Virus record (IMG/VR): IMGVR_UViG_3300048041_000085
Span: 1 to 53,791 of that record
Strand: one strand, 5' to 3'
Source of the DNA: a virus
DNA length: 53,791 nucleotides
Shown: piece after piece, positions 6,186-13,869 of the stretch
Layout of the letters: each line of letters opens with the position of its first letter
Numbering within the stretch: position 1 is the first letter of the stretch
Notes under the pieces: generated by a model
Databases searched by the model: none
Seen by the model: only the letters and a program-made list of their open reading frames with translations
Told to the model about the DNA's origin: nothing
Program-made: the position numbers and the translations under genes

Positions 6186-8746
6186 CGTTTTTTCTCCTTA
6201 GGTGATTCTTTAGGTTCATTGTTTGAATCATGCGACATTGCTGTAGCAAATGATTTTGATTGTACATCTAATTCGTTTTTCGTTCTATCATTTTCATATT
6301 TTAAAGTATTAGCAAACGTTTTTTCTTGGATTTGAAGGTTATTCTTTAAAATGTCTACTTCAATCCTTTTCAACTCTATTTCGTGTTTACGTTCGCTCTC
6401 TATCTCTTGGAAGGCTAAGCGACGTTCTTCAATAACCGCACTATTTTCTTCCATCTCTAATTGACGCAATTTAATTTGCATTTCTATTTCTTCTCGCTGA
6501 GATTCTTTTTCAATCTTCAGCTGATCTGTTCTAATCTGTTCCTGCTTGTATTGCGCTTCTAGCTCAATGCCTTTTTCCTTAACTCTGTTTTCTTCCATTA
6601 GCGGTATACTAGGGTCCATAGGAGCAGGATTAGCTTGTTGATCTTGATCTTTGCGTTGTTGCGCCGCATGTGCCGCACGCATTGTAAGCTCTTGTTGCAT
6701 CTCAGGCGGCATCTGTGTCGGATCTTCAGGAACCATCATACCTGTTTGAGCTTCAACTTGTTGTTCATACTCATACATATCATGCTCAACCGTATGCGCT
6801 GTTAAAGCAGCAATGAAGGCACTATTATCTTTAGTTTGATCTTGAGAAAGCGTATTAATCTCGTCTTGGTGAACAATATTATGACTCTTATGATCTTGGT
6901 TTTTATAAGCCTTAATCGGTTTGCCTTGTAATACCCATGTGTTTTCACTAACCGCATCAATTTGCGGAGGAGGAGGCGGAGGAGGCTGTGTTTTAGGATC
7001 AGGGTTCAGGATAGAATCAGCATCTTGAATCTTTAATGTCTTAAGAACTCTCTTTTGCAATTCCCGTTGATTATAAAGGTCAGGATGGGCGTCAGATACT
7101 TGCATCAAAATGTCATTAACCATCAGCTGCATTGATTGTGATGAGTTTGATGGGTCCATAACAGGGAATATCTTAATGTTTGAAGAGAAGTCACTCTTCA
7201 AAATCGCATGACTACCTCCAGGCGTCATAAATGGGTAAGCTGTATCCGGTAGAATCTGACCTAGCAAATCAAATATACGTTGGAATTCTTTTTGATAAGA
7301 ACGGTAATAAGACTTAATCAATGAATTCGGCATATCACTTGTCGTGCTTAATATACCCAAAACTGTTGTAGCCGATGTATTAGCAGGGATTTGATCTGCT
7401 TTAATCTCTCGTGCAATAGAAAGGTTTTGTATGTCCTGTGAACAAGCTTGTTTCAGCTGCATAATAACAGGTGAGGGTGGATTAAAAGGCATTGGCATAA
7501 AAACATTTTGAAGCGGTTCATTAAACGTATTCACTTGAGGAATAATGCCAGGTGTGAAATTTAATTGAGTTCGCTCAGTTCTAAGCCCTGACTTCTGTAC
7601 CACGTTAGGCATATTTGAAAGAACAGCCCCTTTAAGGATTTGCTGTTGAATCTTAGTCTCTGTCTTCGCTAATCCTAAGGCTAAGTGAATCATTCCTAAT
7701 CCATAAGCATTAAAACCCGTAAAATACTTGTGTTGGATAATATGAGAGATAGGACGAAACAAAAAATCTGATTCTTCATAATTGCGCCAGATACCAACAA
7801 TTGTATTGCTGTTCTTATCCTTAATGACTCGGTAAGGTAAATAACGCGGCGTAGGGTGGCCGTCCTTGTCGACTTCTTCAAAGCCGTTAATCTTTAAGAA
7901 CGTGTAACATTCATCCCAAACATATTTCTTATTATCATCTTGAGGCGTGTTGTCGACACCCATGACCTGCTCAACTTTTCTCGTCACGGGATCAGTCGAT
8001 TGATAGTTTTCTTCAATTATCCGTGTCTTAACCCAAAGTCTTTTTTCAAAGTTTGCTTCAACTTGTCGTTCCGTTAATGTAAAACGGTGCGTAACGCGTT
8101 CAGCATCATAGATAGACGAGGAACCACTGCTTATAATAATGTCTTGCGGCATTATATAAGGGGCCACGATACGGCCTTTGTGCGGGCAATAATAAGGCTT
8201 AACAAACGAACTACCACCTAGAACAGACCACCAAATAGCTTGTTCTGAATCAGGGATATATTCCGTCATCACTTCATTGGTATAGAAATTAAAGAACTCA
8301 CCCGTACGATAGGCTTGATCTTCTATCTGCTGATTTATGAATCCATAGATTTTTGTCTCTGCGAAATCTTTTGACGGGAATAACGTTGAGAAAAGCTTGC
8401 AGGTAATCTTTAAACATTCTGTTAAGAACGTTGCTGCATATAAATCCGTGTCTTTACCAACATCGGTAGAAGGTGCGCGCTGGGCGCCTAAACCAAGTTG
8501 AGTTATGCCCTGTGTTAGAATACGTAACCATTTGTTTCTATCATTCTCATCTGCAGTAATAGACTCGGTTAAATGCTGACCGATTCTCTCAGCTTCACCA
8601 GGATGAATAAACTGAAGAATATTTTCATTGAAGCGAGGATCAGGAGCTTGGGGGTTTTGAGAAATGTTATAATTATCTACGAAAGGATCAACCACAGGAT
8701 ACCCAGGATTATAAGCGTGATTAGAGTCGTTTCCATTGTTTAACAT
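6182..8746 (-). CDS. Portal protein (P22-like)
   Basis: At 854 aa this is a long portal of the short-tailed phage type. The first 550 residues show the usual portal order: an N-terminal helical region, a stretch with DSEQAIWWSVLGGSSFVKPYY, the GIWRNYEESDFLFRPISHII strand region, and the long stem helices with SIAREIKADQIPANTSATTV. A proline run (PPPPPPP, about residue 595) separates a C-terminal helical extension rich in Glu, Gln and Lys that could form the barrel or bind DNA. It is the first gene of the head operon and diverges from parA. The ribosome site is weak (CGGA). Confidence 0.75.
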   Translation of the reverse strand: MLNNGNDSNHAYNPGYPVVDPFVDNYNISQNPQAPDPRFNENILQFIHPGEAERIGQHLTESITADENDRNKWLRILTQGITQLGLGAQRAPSTDVGKDTDLYAATFLTECLKITCKLFSTLFPSKDFAETKIYGFINQQIEDQAYRTGEFFNFYTNEVMTEYIPDSEQAIWWSVLGGSSFVKPYYCPHKGRIVAPYIMPQDIIISSGSSSIYDAERVTHRFTLTERQVEANFEKRLWVKTRIIEENYQSTDPVTRKVEQVMGVDNTPQDDNKKYVWDECYTFLKINGFEEVDKDGHPTPRYLPYRVIKDKNSNTIVGIWRNYEESDFLFRPISHIIQHKYFTGFNAYGLGMIHLALGLAKTETKIQQQILKGAVLSNMPNVVQKSGLRTERTQLNFTPGIIPQVNTFNEPLQNVFMPMPFNPPSPVIMQLKQACSQDIQNLSIAREIKADQIPANTSATTVLGILSTTSDMPNSLIKSYYRSYQKEFQRIFDLLGQILPDTAYPFMTPGGSHAILKSDFSSNIKIFPVMDPSNSSQSMQLMVNDILMQVSDAHPDLYNQRELQKRVLKTLKIQDADSILNPDPKTQPPPPPPPQIDAVSENTWVLQGKPIKAYKNQDHKSHNIVHQDEINTLSQDQTKDNSAFIAALTAHTVEHDMYEYEQQVEAQTGMMVPEDPTQMPPEMQQELTMRAAHAAQQRKDQDQQANPAPMDPSIPLMEENRVKEKGIELEAQYKQEQIRTDQLKIEKESQREEIEMQIKLRQLEMEENSAVIEERRLAFQEIESERKHEIELKRIEVDILKNNLQIQEKTFANTLKYENDRTKNELDVQSKSFATAMSHDSNNEPKESPKEKKR

Positions 8747-8787
8747 TCCGTGGGGTAAGCTACATATGCATGAGATTTATATAAAAT

Positions 8788-8804
8788 AAATGTAATTTAC
8801 ATTT
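8788..8804. promoter_or_regulatory. 17-bp perfect palindrome, operator candidate
   Basis: AAATGTAA-T-TTACATTT is perfectly symmetric and lies 42 bases upstream of the portal ATG, between the divergent portal and parA genes. The surrounding 8747-8954 region is extremely A+T-rich. It is a likely binding site for a regulator of the head operon. The regulator is not known. Confidence 0.5.
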
Positions 8805-8850
8805 TATACAATAACGATTTTAATTTTATTAAATTTATTTATAAATTGTA

Positions 8851-8934
8851 ATGATTTCACAATGATTGCATTTTGACATCATTGTTGTTGTTTTGAGTTT
8901 AAAATGATGTCATAGTGATTGCATATTGAAATCA
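8851..8934. promoter_or_regulatory. parA operator/centromere-like array of TGATNNCA half-sites
   Basis: Upstream of parA lie repeated half-sites: ATGATTTCA (8851), ATGATTGCA (8862), TGACATCATT (8874, inverted), AATGATGTCA (8903), GTGATTGCA (8915) and TTGAAATCA (8926, inverted). Two 20-bp direct repeats (8862-8881 and 8915-8934) differ at 3 positions. Such short repeats in front of a ParA gene typically bind the ribbon-helix-helix partner and serve as operator and partition site. The array is about 20 bp from the parA start. Confidence 0.6.
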
Positions 8935-8954
8935 AAACGAATGAAGAGTGAAAA

Positions 8955-9596
8955 ATGATAGTATTAGTAGGTGGAGAAAAAGGTGGCACGGGAAAGACGA
9001 CAATAGCAACAAATCTGGCGGCGATGCGCACAGCAGTGACTGGAGAGGTATTGCTAGTTGATACTGATGCACAGTCAACATCAACGTATTGGTGCTCCCG
9101 TAGAGAAGACAATGGAATTGTTCCACGTGTAACGAGTATCCAAAAGTCCGGTAAAGCCGTTAAGTCTGAGGTTGTCGAACTCAACAAAAAATACACTGAC
9201 ATTATAATAGATGCAGGTGGGAGAGATTCCCCCGAACTTAGAAGTGCACTTCTTGTTTGTGATAAGGTGATATTCCCCTTAAGACCGTCTCAGTTTGATA
9301 TGTGGACACTCGACAGGCTTAATATGTTAGTTAATACGGCTTTAGAGATAAACGAACCCCTTAAAGCTTATGTGTTGGTTAATCAGTCGCCAACAAACCC
9401 TGCAAGCAAAGAAGTTAAAGAGATGAAAGCTTTCTTAGATGAGTTTGATCAACTTGAGCTATTATACTCTGTCGTTTGCGAAAGAATTGCCTTTAGAAGA
9501 GCTGCCCTCGCTGGGTTATCTGTTGTAGAACATAAACCAGAAGATCAAAAAGCTAACTTTGAAATTAATAGTCTTTATGGAGAAATATACGCATGA
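8955..9596 (+). CDS. parA: ParA-type partition ATPase
   Basis: The 213-aa protein is a short (type Ib-like) ParA/MinD ATPase. It shows the deviant Walker A KGGTGKTT (residues 9-16), the Walker A' DTDAQST (36-42) and the Walker B-like DIIIDAGGRD (about 82-91). Family members use ATP-driven binding to nucleoid DNA to segregate low-copy plasmids. There is no N-terminal HTH, so autoregulation would be by the partner encoded next, whose start overlaps by 4 bases. An array of short repeats lies just upstream. GAAGAG precedes the ATG. Confidence 0.9.
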   Translation: MIVLVGGEKGGTGKTTIATNLAAMRTAVTGEVLLVDTDAQSTSTYWCSRREDNGIVPRVTSIQKSGKAVKSEVVELNKKYTDIIIDAGGRDSPELRSALLVCDKVIFPLRPSQFDMWTLDRLNMLVNTALEINEPLKAYVLVNQSPTNPASKEVKEMKAFLDEFDQLELLYSVVCERIAFRRAALAGLSVVEHKPEDQKANFEINSLYGEIYA

Positions 9597-9877
9597 CACA
9601 AAACAAGTTTTCAAGACCAACTATATCTACTGCTGACAAAGAAAAAAAGGCTGAAGAGTTTATAGGCTTTATGGACAAAGTAGCCGATGAGAAAACAAAA
9701 GAGCGTACAACTGAAAAAGAAGATACGCACCTTTTTTCCTTTAGAATCCCAATCTCTCTATTTGATGATATGAAAGAGATATCTGCTTTATCAAGGATAT
9801 CTCTCAACTCTATCTGTTTAGATGCTATCCGGTCTTGTGTTAAGAAAAAACTGAAGGAGCTAAAGGAAGATGAATAG
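9593..9877 (+). CDS. Ribbon-helix-helix partition partner (ParG-like)
   Basis: This 94-aa protein has a charged, flexible N-terminus (1-45) and a C-terminal ribbon-helix-helix pattern. The beta strand is HLFSFRIP and the helices are ISLFDDMKEISALSR and SLNSICLDAIRSCVKKKL. That plan matches ParG/Omega-type proteins, which bind operator repeats near parA and stimulate the ATPase. The start overlaps parA by ATGA coupling. Regulation of the upstream array is expected from the family, and similar motifs at other promoters in this genome may also be targets. Confidence 0.65.
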   Translation: MTQNKFSRPTISTADKEKKAEEFIGFMDKVADEKTKERTTEKEDTHLFSFRIPISLFDDMKEISALSRISLNSICLDAIRSCVKKKLKELKEDE

Positions 9878-10085
9878 ATTTAGAGTACATATCACATTTG
9901 CAAATGGCGTACATACTATAGATGGGCCAAGATTTGAAACAGCTGAAGAGGCTCAACGTTTTTGTGAAAACTCTATAAAATTTAGAGAAGGAACTATCTT
10001 TGAAATTTGGAAACTTGGTGAAGATCCTACCCCTGATAAATTAGATATTGTGGGAAAATTAAACATCGATTGGGAATATCAATAA
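9870..10085 (+). CDS. Small protein in the par operon, unknown
   Basis: The 71-aa product has a predicted alternating beta/helix pattern (FRVHITFANGVHTIDGPRF, then an amphipathic helix TAEEAQRFCENSIKF). It overlaps the previous gene by 8 bases, so it is likely translated with the partition genes. No family recognised. Confidence 0.55.
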   Translation: MNRFRVHITFANGVHTIDGPRFETAEEAQRFCENSIKFREGTIFEIWKLGEDPTPDKLDIVGKLNIDWEYQ

Positions 10086-10095
10086 GAGCTGAAAG

Positions 10096-10383
10096 ATGAG
10101 GGATAATATGGGAGATGGAATTGATGAACTATTGCCTCGAGAAAAATCATATAGGGTATGGCAAGGGCTAGGATTATATCTAGAAGTAATACCTAACGGT
10201 AGCAAGTATTGGCGTTTTAAATACAGATTTAATAAAAAAGAAAAGCGTCTTGCGTTAGGTGTCTATCCTGAAGTTTCTTTATCAAAAGCACGTATAAATT
10301 GTCTAAGGGCCAGGAGTCTTTTGAAAGAGGGAATAGATCCGTCAGTATTAAAACAAATTTATAAACGTGCAATGGGAGTATAG
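10096..10383 (+). CDS. Orphan integrase arm-binding domain (DUF4102-like)
   Basis: The 95-aa protein matches the N-terminal arm-type DNA-binding domain of P4-like tyrosine integrases: GLGLYLEVIPNGSKYWRFKY, then EKRLALGVYPEVSLSKAR and LLKEGIDPS. In the family these precede a catalytic domain with Arg...His-x-x-Arg...Tyr, which is absent: the frame stops at 10383. It is either a truncated integrase or a stand-alone DNA-binding protein. P4-type integrases commonly use tRNA genes as targets, and a tRNA-Gln gene lies 310 bases downstream. The ribosome site is weak. Confidence 0.75.
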   Translation: MRDNMGDGIDELLPREKSYRVWQGLGLYLEVIPNGSKYWRFKYRFNKKEKRLALGVYPEVSLSKARINCLRARSLLKEGIDPSVLKQIYKRAMGV

Positions 10384-10385
10384 AT

Positions 10386-10679
10386 ATGGGTGCTTGTTAT
10401 TATGCCTACAACGAAAAAGAAAAGAAATATTTCAAACCCCCTAAACATAAAGATAAGGGTTATGACTTAGGCGACAAAGCCTATCAAATATACCAGCCAT
10501 GGAATCCTTTCCCTAATATGCTTTTGATGATGAATGTATATACAACAGATATCTTCGATGAAGATTATTGGAAGTTAGGATCAGATGAAGCTATAACTTC
10601 ACCAGGCAATCTTGATGATTATGAGGATATTACAGAACAAGTTTACAAAAAGTATCTATATCATACTGTCCATGATTAG
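10386..10679 (+). CDS. Conserved-looking hypothetical protein
   Basis: This 97-aa protein starts MGACYYAYNEKEKKYFKPPKH and is rich in Tyr, Asp and Lys. It has no membrane segment. The start is 2 bases after the preceding stop, with GGGAG upstream. It resembles small cytosolic proteins beginning MGA-x-YYAYN in other bacteria, but I know no function. Confidence 0.55.
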   Translation: MGACYYAYNEKEKKYFKPPKHKDKGYDLGDKAYQIYQPWNPFPNMLLMMNVYTTDIFDEDYWKLGSDEAITSPGNLDDYEDITEQVYKKYLYHTVHD

Positions 10680-10692
10680 CGCTGAATAATAA

Positions 10693-10766
10693 TCGGAAAT
10701 CGTCTAACGGTAGGACAACAGGTTTTGGTCCTGTTAATATTGGTTCGACTCCAGTTTTCCGATCCA
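10693..10766 (+). tRNA. tRNA-Gln (UUG), CCA encoded
   Basis: The gene folds as a full cloverleaf. The 7-bp acceptor TCGGAAA/TTTCCGA is perfect. The D arm is GTC-TAACGGTAG-GAC, the anticodon stem ACAGG/CCTGT has loop TTTTGGT with anticodon TTG, and the T arm is ATTGG-TTCGACT-CCAGT. The discriminator is T and CCA is encoded. It decodes CAA, a frequent codon in the Gln-rich late proteins here. It could also mark an integration site, since an orphan arm-binding integrase domain lies just upstream. Confidence 0.93.
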
Positions 10767-10773
10767 GTTTTCC
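10751..10773. repeat. Direct repeat of the tRNA 3' end
   Basis: CCAGTTTTCC occurs inside the tRNA T arm and acceptor (10751-10760) and again starting at its CCA (10764-10773), 13 bases apart. The second copy touches the hsdS remnant stop. Such partial tRNA-end duplications can be traces of site-specific integration or of a deletion junction. Confidence 0.5.
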
Positions 10774-10913
10774 TAATTTATGCGCAGCTGTCCTGATATC
10801 AGTCGGGGGAGGAGGGTGTCACGGAGTTTTGCGAGAGTTTGTACTTGTTCTACGCCGCGATTTATATAAGAACTGGCTTTTGCCAGGGTTGTAAATACCC
10901 ACTCAGATTCCAT
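10773..10913 (-). pseudogene. Mini-HsdS: type I specificity subunit with both target domains deleted
   Basis: The ATG at 10913 overlaps the hsdM stop and has a perfect GGAGG 8 bases upstream, as expected for hsdS. The 46-aa product joins an HsdS-like N-terminus (MESEWVFTTLAKASSYINRG) in frame to the typical HsdS C-terminal end (LAKLRDTLLPRLISGQLRIN). A normal HsdS is about 400 aa with two DNA-recognition domains between these parts, and all of that is missing. The frame is intact, so a short peptide could still be made. It may bind HsdM or be an inert deletion remnant. Confidence 0.75.
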
Positions 10914-12339
10914 ATCCAAGACCTCCGAGCTTCTGTCTAATAACTTCATCGAGCTCTGTGCCTTTCGCCATTTGCTCACTCAACTGTTTGGTCAGTTTCA
11001 GCATTAGGGTGTTAAAGTCTTCATCCGTATCTTCTACATCTTCAACACCCACATAACGACCTGGTATTAATACATGCCCATGCTTTGCAATATCCGAGAT
11101 CTTCACGCTACAACAAAACCCGGGTACGTCTTGATATGTTCCAGCATCTTTCTCACCTCGCCAAGCGTGATACGTACCCGCAATGCGTGCTACGTCTTCA
11201 TCTGTTAATTTTTTTCGTGTACGATCAACCATCACTCCTAGTTTGCGAGCATCAATAAAAAGCACTTCACCACGACGATCTCGCCAACCGTTTCCTGGGT
11301 TTTTGTTGCGTGTGAGAAACCATAAACATACTGGAATTTGTGTTGAATAGAAAAGTTGACCAGGTAGAGCAACCATGCAATCCACAACGTCTTGTTCAAC
11401 CATCTCACGGCGTATAACATCTTCATCTGATTGCGCTGATGACATTGATCCATTAGCGAGGACTACACCCGCACTACCATTAGGGGCAAGATGATGAATG
11501 ACGTGTTGAAGCCAAGCGAAGTTAGCATTGCTAACAGGTGGTGTTCCGTATTTCCAGCGCACATCTTCTCGTAATCGTTCACCTTTCCAATTAGAAATAT
11601 TAAAAGGGGGATTGGCAAGAATGTAATCCATTTCCATATTGGGAAACTCATCATTAAGAAGAGTTCCTTCATTATTCCAACGTATATCTGAGTTCATATT
11701 GTGCATAGCAAGATTCATCTTTGCCAAACGCCAAGTTAAGCGATTTAATTCTTGCCCATAAAATGTAATATTTCCAGTATGCGTTTTGTTGCTATGCATA
11801 AACATACCACCAGAACCACAAGTAGGATCATAAATACGACCATGAAAAGACTGAAGCATCTCAACTAGTAATTGGACCACAGAGCATGGTGTATAAAATT
11901 CACCACCAAGTTTACCTTCAGCACCAGCAAATTGACCAAGGAAATATTCATAAACACGACCCAATATGTCTTTAGATTCTTTACTATCATTCTCAATCTT
12001 AGAAATAAGTAAAATTAATTCACCTAAACTTTGTTGATTAATTTCAGATCTTTCATAGTCTTTTAATAAAATATCTTTGAGTGATTCATTATTCTCTTCG
12101 ATAGATAACATTGCATTATCAATTAATGTGCCAATCTTTGGTTCTTTTGCATTATCTTTAAGATATGACCACTTAGCATTATCACGAATTAAAAAACAAT
12201 TTGAATCAGAAATATATTTTAGGAAAATTAATCCAAGAACAATATGCTTATAATCAGAATATTCTATATTGCCGCGCAATTTCTCTGAGATTTTAAATAA
12301 TTGATTTTCAAAAGACGGGGTTGTTGATTCAGATTTCAT
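10903..12339 (-). CDS. hsdM: Type I restriction-modification methyltransferase subunit
   Basis: The 478-aa protein is HsdM. It has an N-terminal helical domain (KLRGNIEYSDYKHIVLGLIFLKYIS), SAM motif I (DPTCGSGGMF, about 170) and the catalytic NPPF motif (ILANPPFNI, about 243). The C-terminal region has PGQLFYSTQIPVCLWFL and FIDARKLG. It is slightly shorter than usual, with a compressed N-terminal domain. HsdM methylates adenine only with an HsdS subunit. Here HsdS is reduced to 46 aa and no HsdR is present, so it cannot be a complete phage-encoded system. It might use a host HsdS, interfere with host restriction, or be relic. An array of 11-bp repeats lies upstream. Confidence 0.92.
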   Translation of the reverse strand: MKSESTTPSFENQLFKISEKLRGNIEYSDYKHIVLGLIFLKYISDSNCFLIRDNAKWSYLKDNAKEPKIGTLIDNAMLSIEENNESLKDILLKDYERSEINQQSLGELILLISKIENDSKESKDILGRVYEYFLGQFAGAEGKLGGEFYTPCSVVQLLVEMLQSFHGRIYDPTCGSGGMFMHSNKTHTGNITFYGQELNRLTWRLAKMNLAMHNMNSDIRWNNEGTLLNDEFPNMEMDYILANPPFNISNWKGERLREDVRWKYGTPPVSNANFAWLQHVIHHLAPNGSAGVVLANGSMSSAQSDEDVIRREMVEQDVVDCMVALPGQLFYSTQIPVCLWFLTRNKNPGNGWRDRRGEVLFIDARKLGVMVDRTRKKLTDEDVARIAGTYHAWRGEKDAGTYQDVPGFCCSVKISDIAKHGHVLIPGRYVGVEDVEDTDEDFNTLMLKLTKQLSEQMAKGTELDEVIRQKLGGLGYGI

Positions 12340-12368
12340 TAATTATTCATTCTTCTTGATTTCATTAT
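12326..12368 (-). repeat. Leader/start-codon repeat, hsdM copy
   Basis: These 43 bases cover the hsdM ribosome site, ATG and first five codons. They match 36 of 43 positions of 14052-14094, which covers the same parts of hfq. The two proteins therefore begin alike (MKSES and MRTES). It suggests duplication of an initiation region or recombination between the two loci. Confidence 0.6.
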
Positions 12369-12407
12369 AACATCATTATAACATCATTATAACATCATTA
12401 CGATGTC
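12369..12407. promoter_or_regulatory. hsdM operator: three 11-bp repeats plus palindrome
   Basis: AACATCATTAT occurs at 12369 and 12380, followed by AACATCATTACGATGTC (12391-12407), whose ACATC and GATGT arms are symmetric. On the minus strand each 11-bp unit carries a TATAAT, and a TTGACA lies at 12409-12404. None of the -10 copies is 17 bp from it, so the exact promoter is unclear. The 17-bp palindrome matches 16 of 17 bases of 12924-12940 upstream of the C5 methylase. Confidence 0.6.
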
Positions 12408-12724
12408 AAGAGACTAATATTTGTGAGTTTGGTATGCATATTGGTATTTCTCTTACAGTTTTTGAGTTCACCGCGATGAGGTGGTCACAATCTGTGACCA
12501 ACTGAAAATGAAAGCCAGTTGTGAAATTCCATAAGTTTACAAATTCTTTCCTTTTTTCTAAACGCTAATTTTTCATTAAAGCTAATGATTATGCCAAGTT
12601 ATAGTCAATTTTATGGTGCGAAAAATAACACTACATTCGCTCAATTTTGCGATCTATTCTCCAAGGTATGTTCAAGCGATCACAAGATTGCTTATGAAAC
12701 GTCATAAACCAAAGGAGTAAAAAA
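12408..12724. other. Regulatory gap between hsdM and the AlpA-like gene
   Basis: About 300 bases between the divergent hsdM and AlpA-like genes hold no supported gene. The strongest element is the perfect palindrome at 12482-12500. A 35-codon open frame at 12613-12720 lacks a ribosome site. AAAGGAG just before 12725 is the AlpA-like ribosome site. Confidence 0.6.
12482..12500. promoter_or_regulatory. 19-bp perfect inverted repeat, repressor-operator candidate
   Basis: TGGTCACA-ATC-TGTGACCA has perfect 8-bp arms. It lies between divergent genes for a methylase and an AlpA-like regulator. Symmetric sites of this size bind dimeric HTH repressors. The cognate protein is unknown. Confidence 0.6.
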
Positions 12725-12916
12725 ATGGCACTTAATAAATTTATCCGCGAACCTGAATGTTTCTTAATTACAGGATTAAGTCGTCCGACCAGATGGAGAC
12801 TAGAACGCGACAACAAATTCCCTAAACGTCATAAGATATCGCAAAATACAATTGGATGGTTAGAAAGTGATATTGAGGCCTGGATCAATAGTAGAGTAAA
12901 TAACTCTCATGAATAA
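12725..12916 (+). CDS. AlpA-like phage regulator
   Basis: The 63-aa protein follows the AlpA/MerR-like HTH pattern: REPECFLITGLSRPTRWRLERDNKFP, then NTIGWLESDIEAWINSR. AlpA proteins are small DNA-binding regulators of P4-like and CP4-57-like elements that often activate excision functions. A good AAAGGAG lies upstream. It is followed 53 bases later by the C5 methylase, and an operator-like palindrome lies between them. Because no complete integrase is present, it may now control neighbouring genes instead. Confidence 0.8.
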   Translation: MALNKFIREPECFLITGLSRPTRWRLERDNKFPKRHKISQNTIGWLESDIEAWINSRVNNSHE

Positions 12917-12923
12917 CCGTATA

Positions 12924-12940
12924 AACATCATTACGATGTT
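12924..12940. promoter_or_regulatory. Operator upstream of the C5 methylase
   Basis: AACATCATTACGATGTT has perfect 6-bp arms (AACATC/GATGTT) around ATTAC. It differs at one base from the site upstream of hsdM (12391-12407). It is 29 bases before the methylase ATG, where it could block transcription from an upstream promoter. Confidence 0.6.
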
Positions 12941-12969
12941 GTAAGGATAGAAGTATGAGGGATAATTAA

Positions 12970-13869
12970 ATGACAAAGAAATTTAAATTTATCGATTTGT
13001 TTGCAGGCATAGGAGGGTTCCACCATGCCTTTCATGATCTTGGTGCGGAATGTGTCTTTGCCTCGGAAATAGACCCTCATGCTCGAAAAAGTTACGAGTA
13101 TAACTTAAAAGGCATATCTCCTAAGTTATTTTCTTCTAATAAATTTAATGATGATATTTTAAAAATCGCCAATGATGCTATAGACGAAGAAATCCCCGAC
13201 TTTGATATTTTATGTGCAGGATTTCCATGTCAACCATTTAGTCAGGCAGGATTTAAGCGCGGCTTTAAAGAAGAAAAAGATTCTCGTGGAAATATGTTTT
13301 TTAAAATAAGGGATATAATAAAAGTTAAGAGGCCTAAAGTTATATTTCTTGAAAATGTTAGATATCTTCTAAAACATGAAAACGGTGAAACATTCTCAAT
13401 TATAAAAAATATTTTAGAAAAAGAATTAGAATATGATTTGCATTATGAAATAGTAAAAGCTTCCGATTTCGGTCTGCCACAGCATAGACCCAGACTTTTT
13501 ATAATAGGTTTTAGGAAGGAAGATAAATATATAAAACCCTTCAAACCGCCGATAAAAATACCTTTAAAACTAACTATGTCCGACATATTCGGTGGTGTTT
13601 GCAACTCAACGATAGGATATACCTTAAGGGTTGGCGGGAGAGGTTCGGGACTTAATGATAGAAGAAACTGGGATTCTTATTTGGTTAATAATCTGCCTAT
13701 TCGTTTAACTTCTAAAGAGGGACTTGCAATGCAGGGATTTCCGAAAGATTTTAGATTTCCCGTATCGGAGAGCCAAGCTATGAAACAGCTCGGCAATAGC
13801 GTTGCCGTTAATGCTATTAAAGCTTATGGAAAAGCTATTATAGAAAGGCTAAACTCATCCATTATCTAA
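12970..13869 (+). CDS. DNA (cytosine-5) methyltransferase
   Basis: The 299-aa enzyme has C5-methylase motifs in order: I FAGIGG (about 12), IV GFPCQPFS with catalytic Cys (about 85), VI ENVR (about 125), VIII PQHRPRLF (about 175) and X QLGNSV (about 280). The target-recognition segment between VIII and IX is short and contains YTLRVGGRGSG. It transfers methyl from SAM to cytosine. No restriction endonuclease is adjacent, so it is an orphan methylase, most likely protecting phage DNA or altering host expression. GAGGG lies 8 bases upstream of the ATG. It converges on hfq, and the two genes overlap by 8 bases. Confidence 0.95.
   Translation: MTKKFKFIDLFAGIGGFHHAFHDLGAECVFASEIDPHARKSYEYNLKGISPKLFSSNKFNDDILKIANDAIDEEIPDFDILCAGFPCQPFSQAGFKRGFKEEKDSRGNMFFKIRDIIKVKRPKVIFLENVRYLLKHENGETFSIIKNILEKELEYDLHYEIVKASDFGLPQHRPRLFIIGFRKEDKYIKPFKPPIKIPLKLTMSDIFGGVCNSTIGYTLRVGGRGSGLNDRRNWDSYLVNNLPIRLTSKEGLAMQGFPKDFRFPVSESQAMKQLGNSVAVNAIKAYGKAIIERLNSSII

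Noticed and set aside
12364-12409. A simple hsdM promoter from the TTGACA and TATAAT strings
   Set aside because: The spacings are 12 and 23 bp, not near 17, so the TATAAT strings may just be part of the 11-bp operator repeats.
12613-12720. A 35-codon frame before the AlpA-like gene
   Set aside because: No ribosome site and no recognisable product. It lies in a likely regulatory region.
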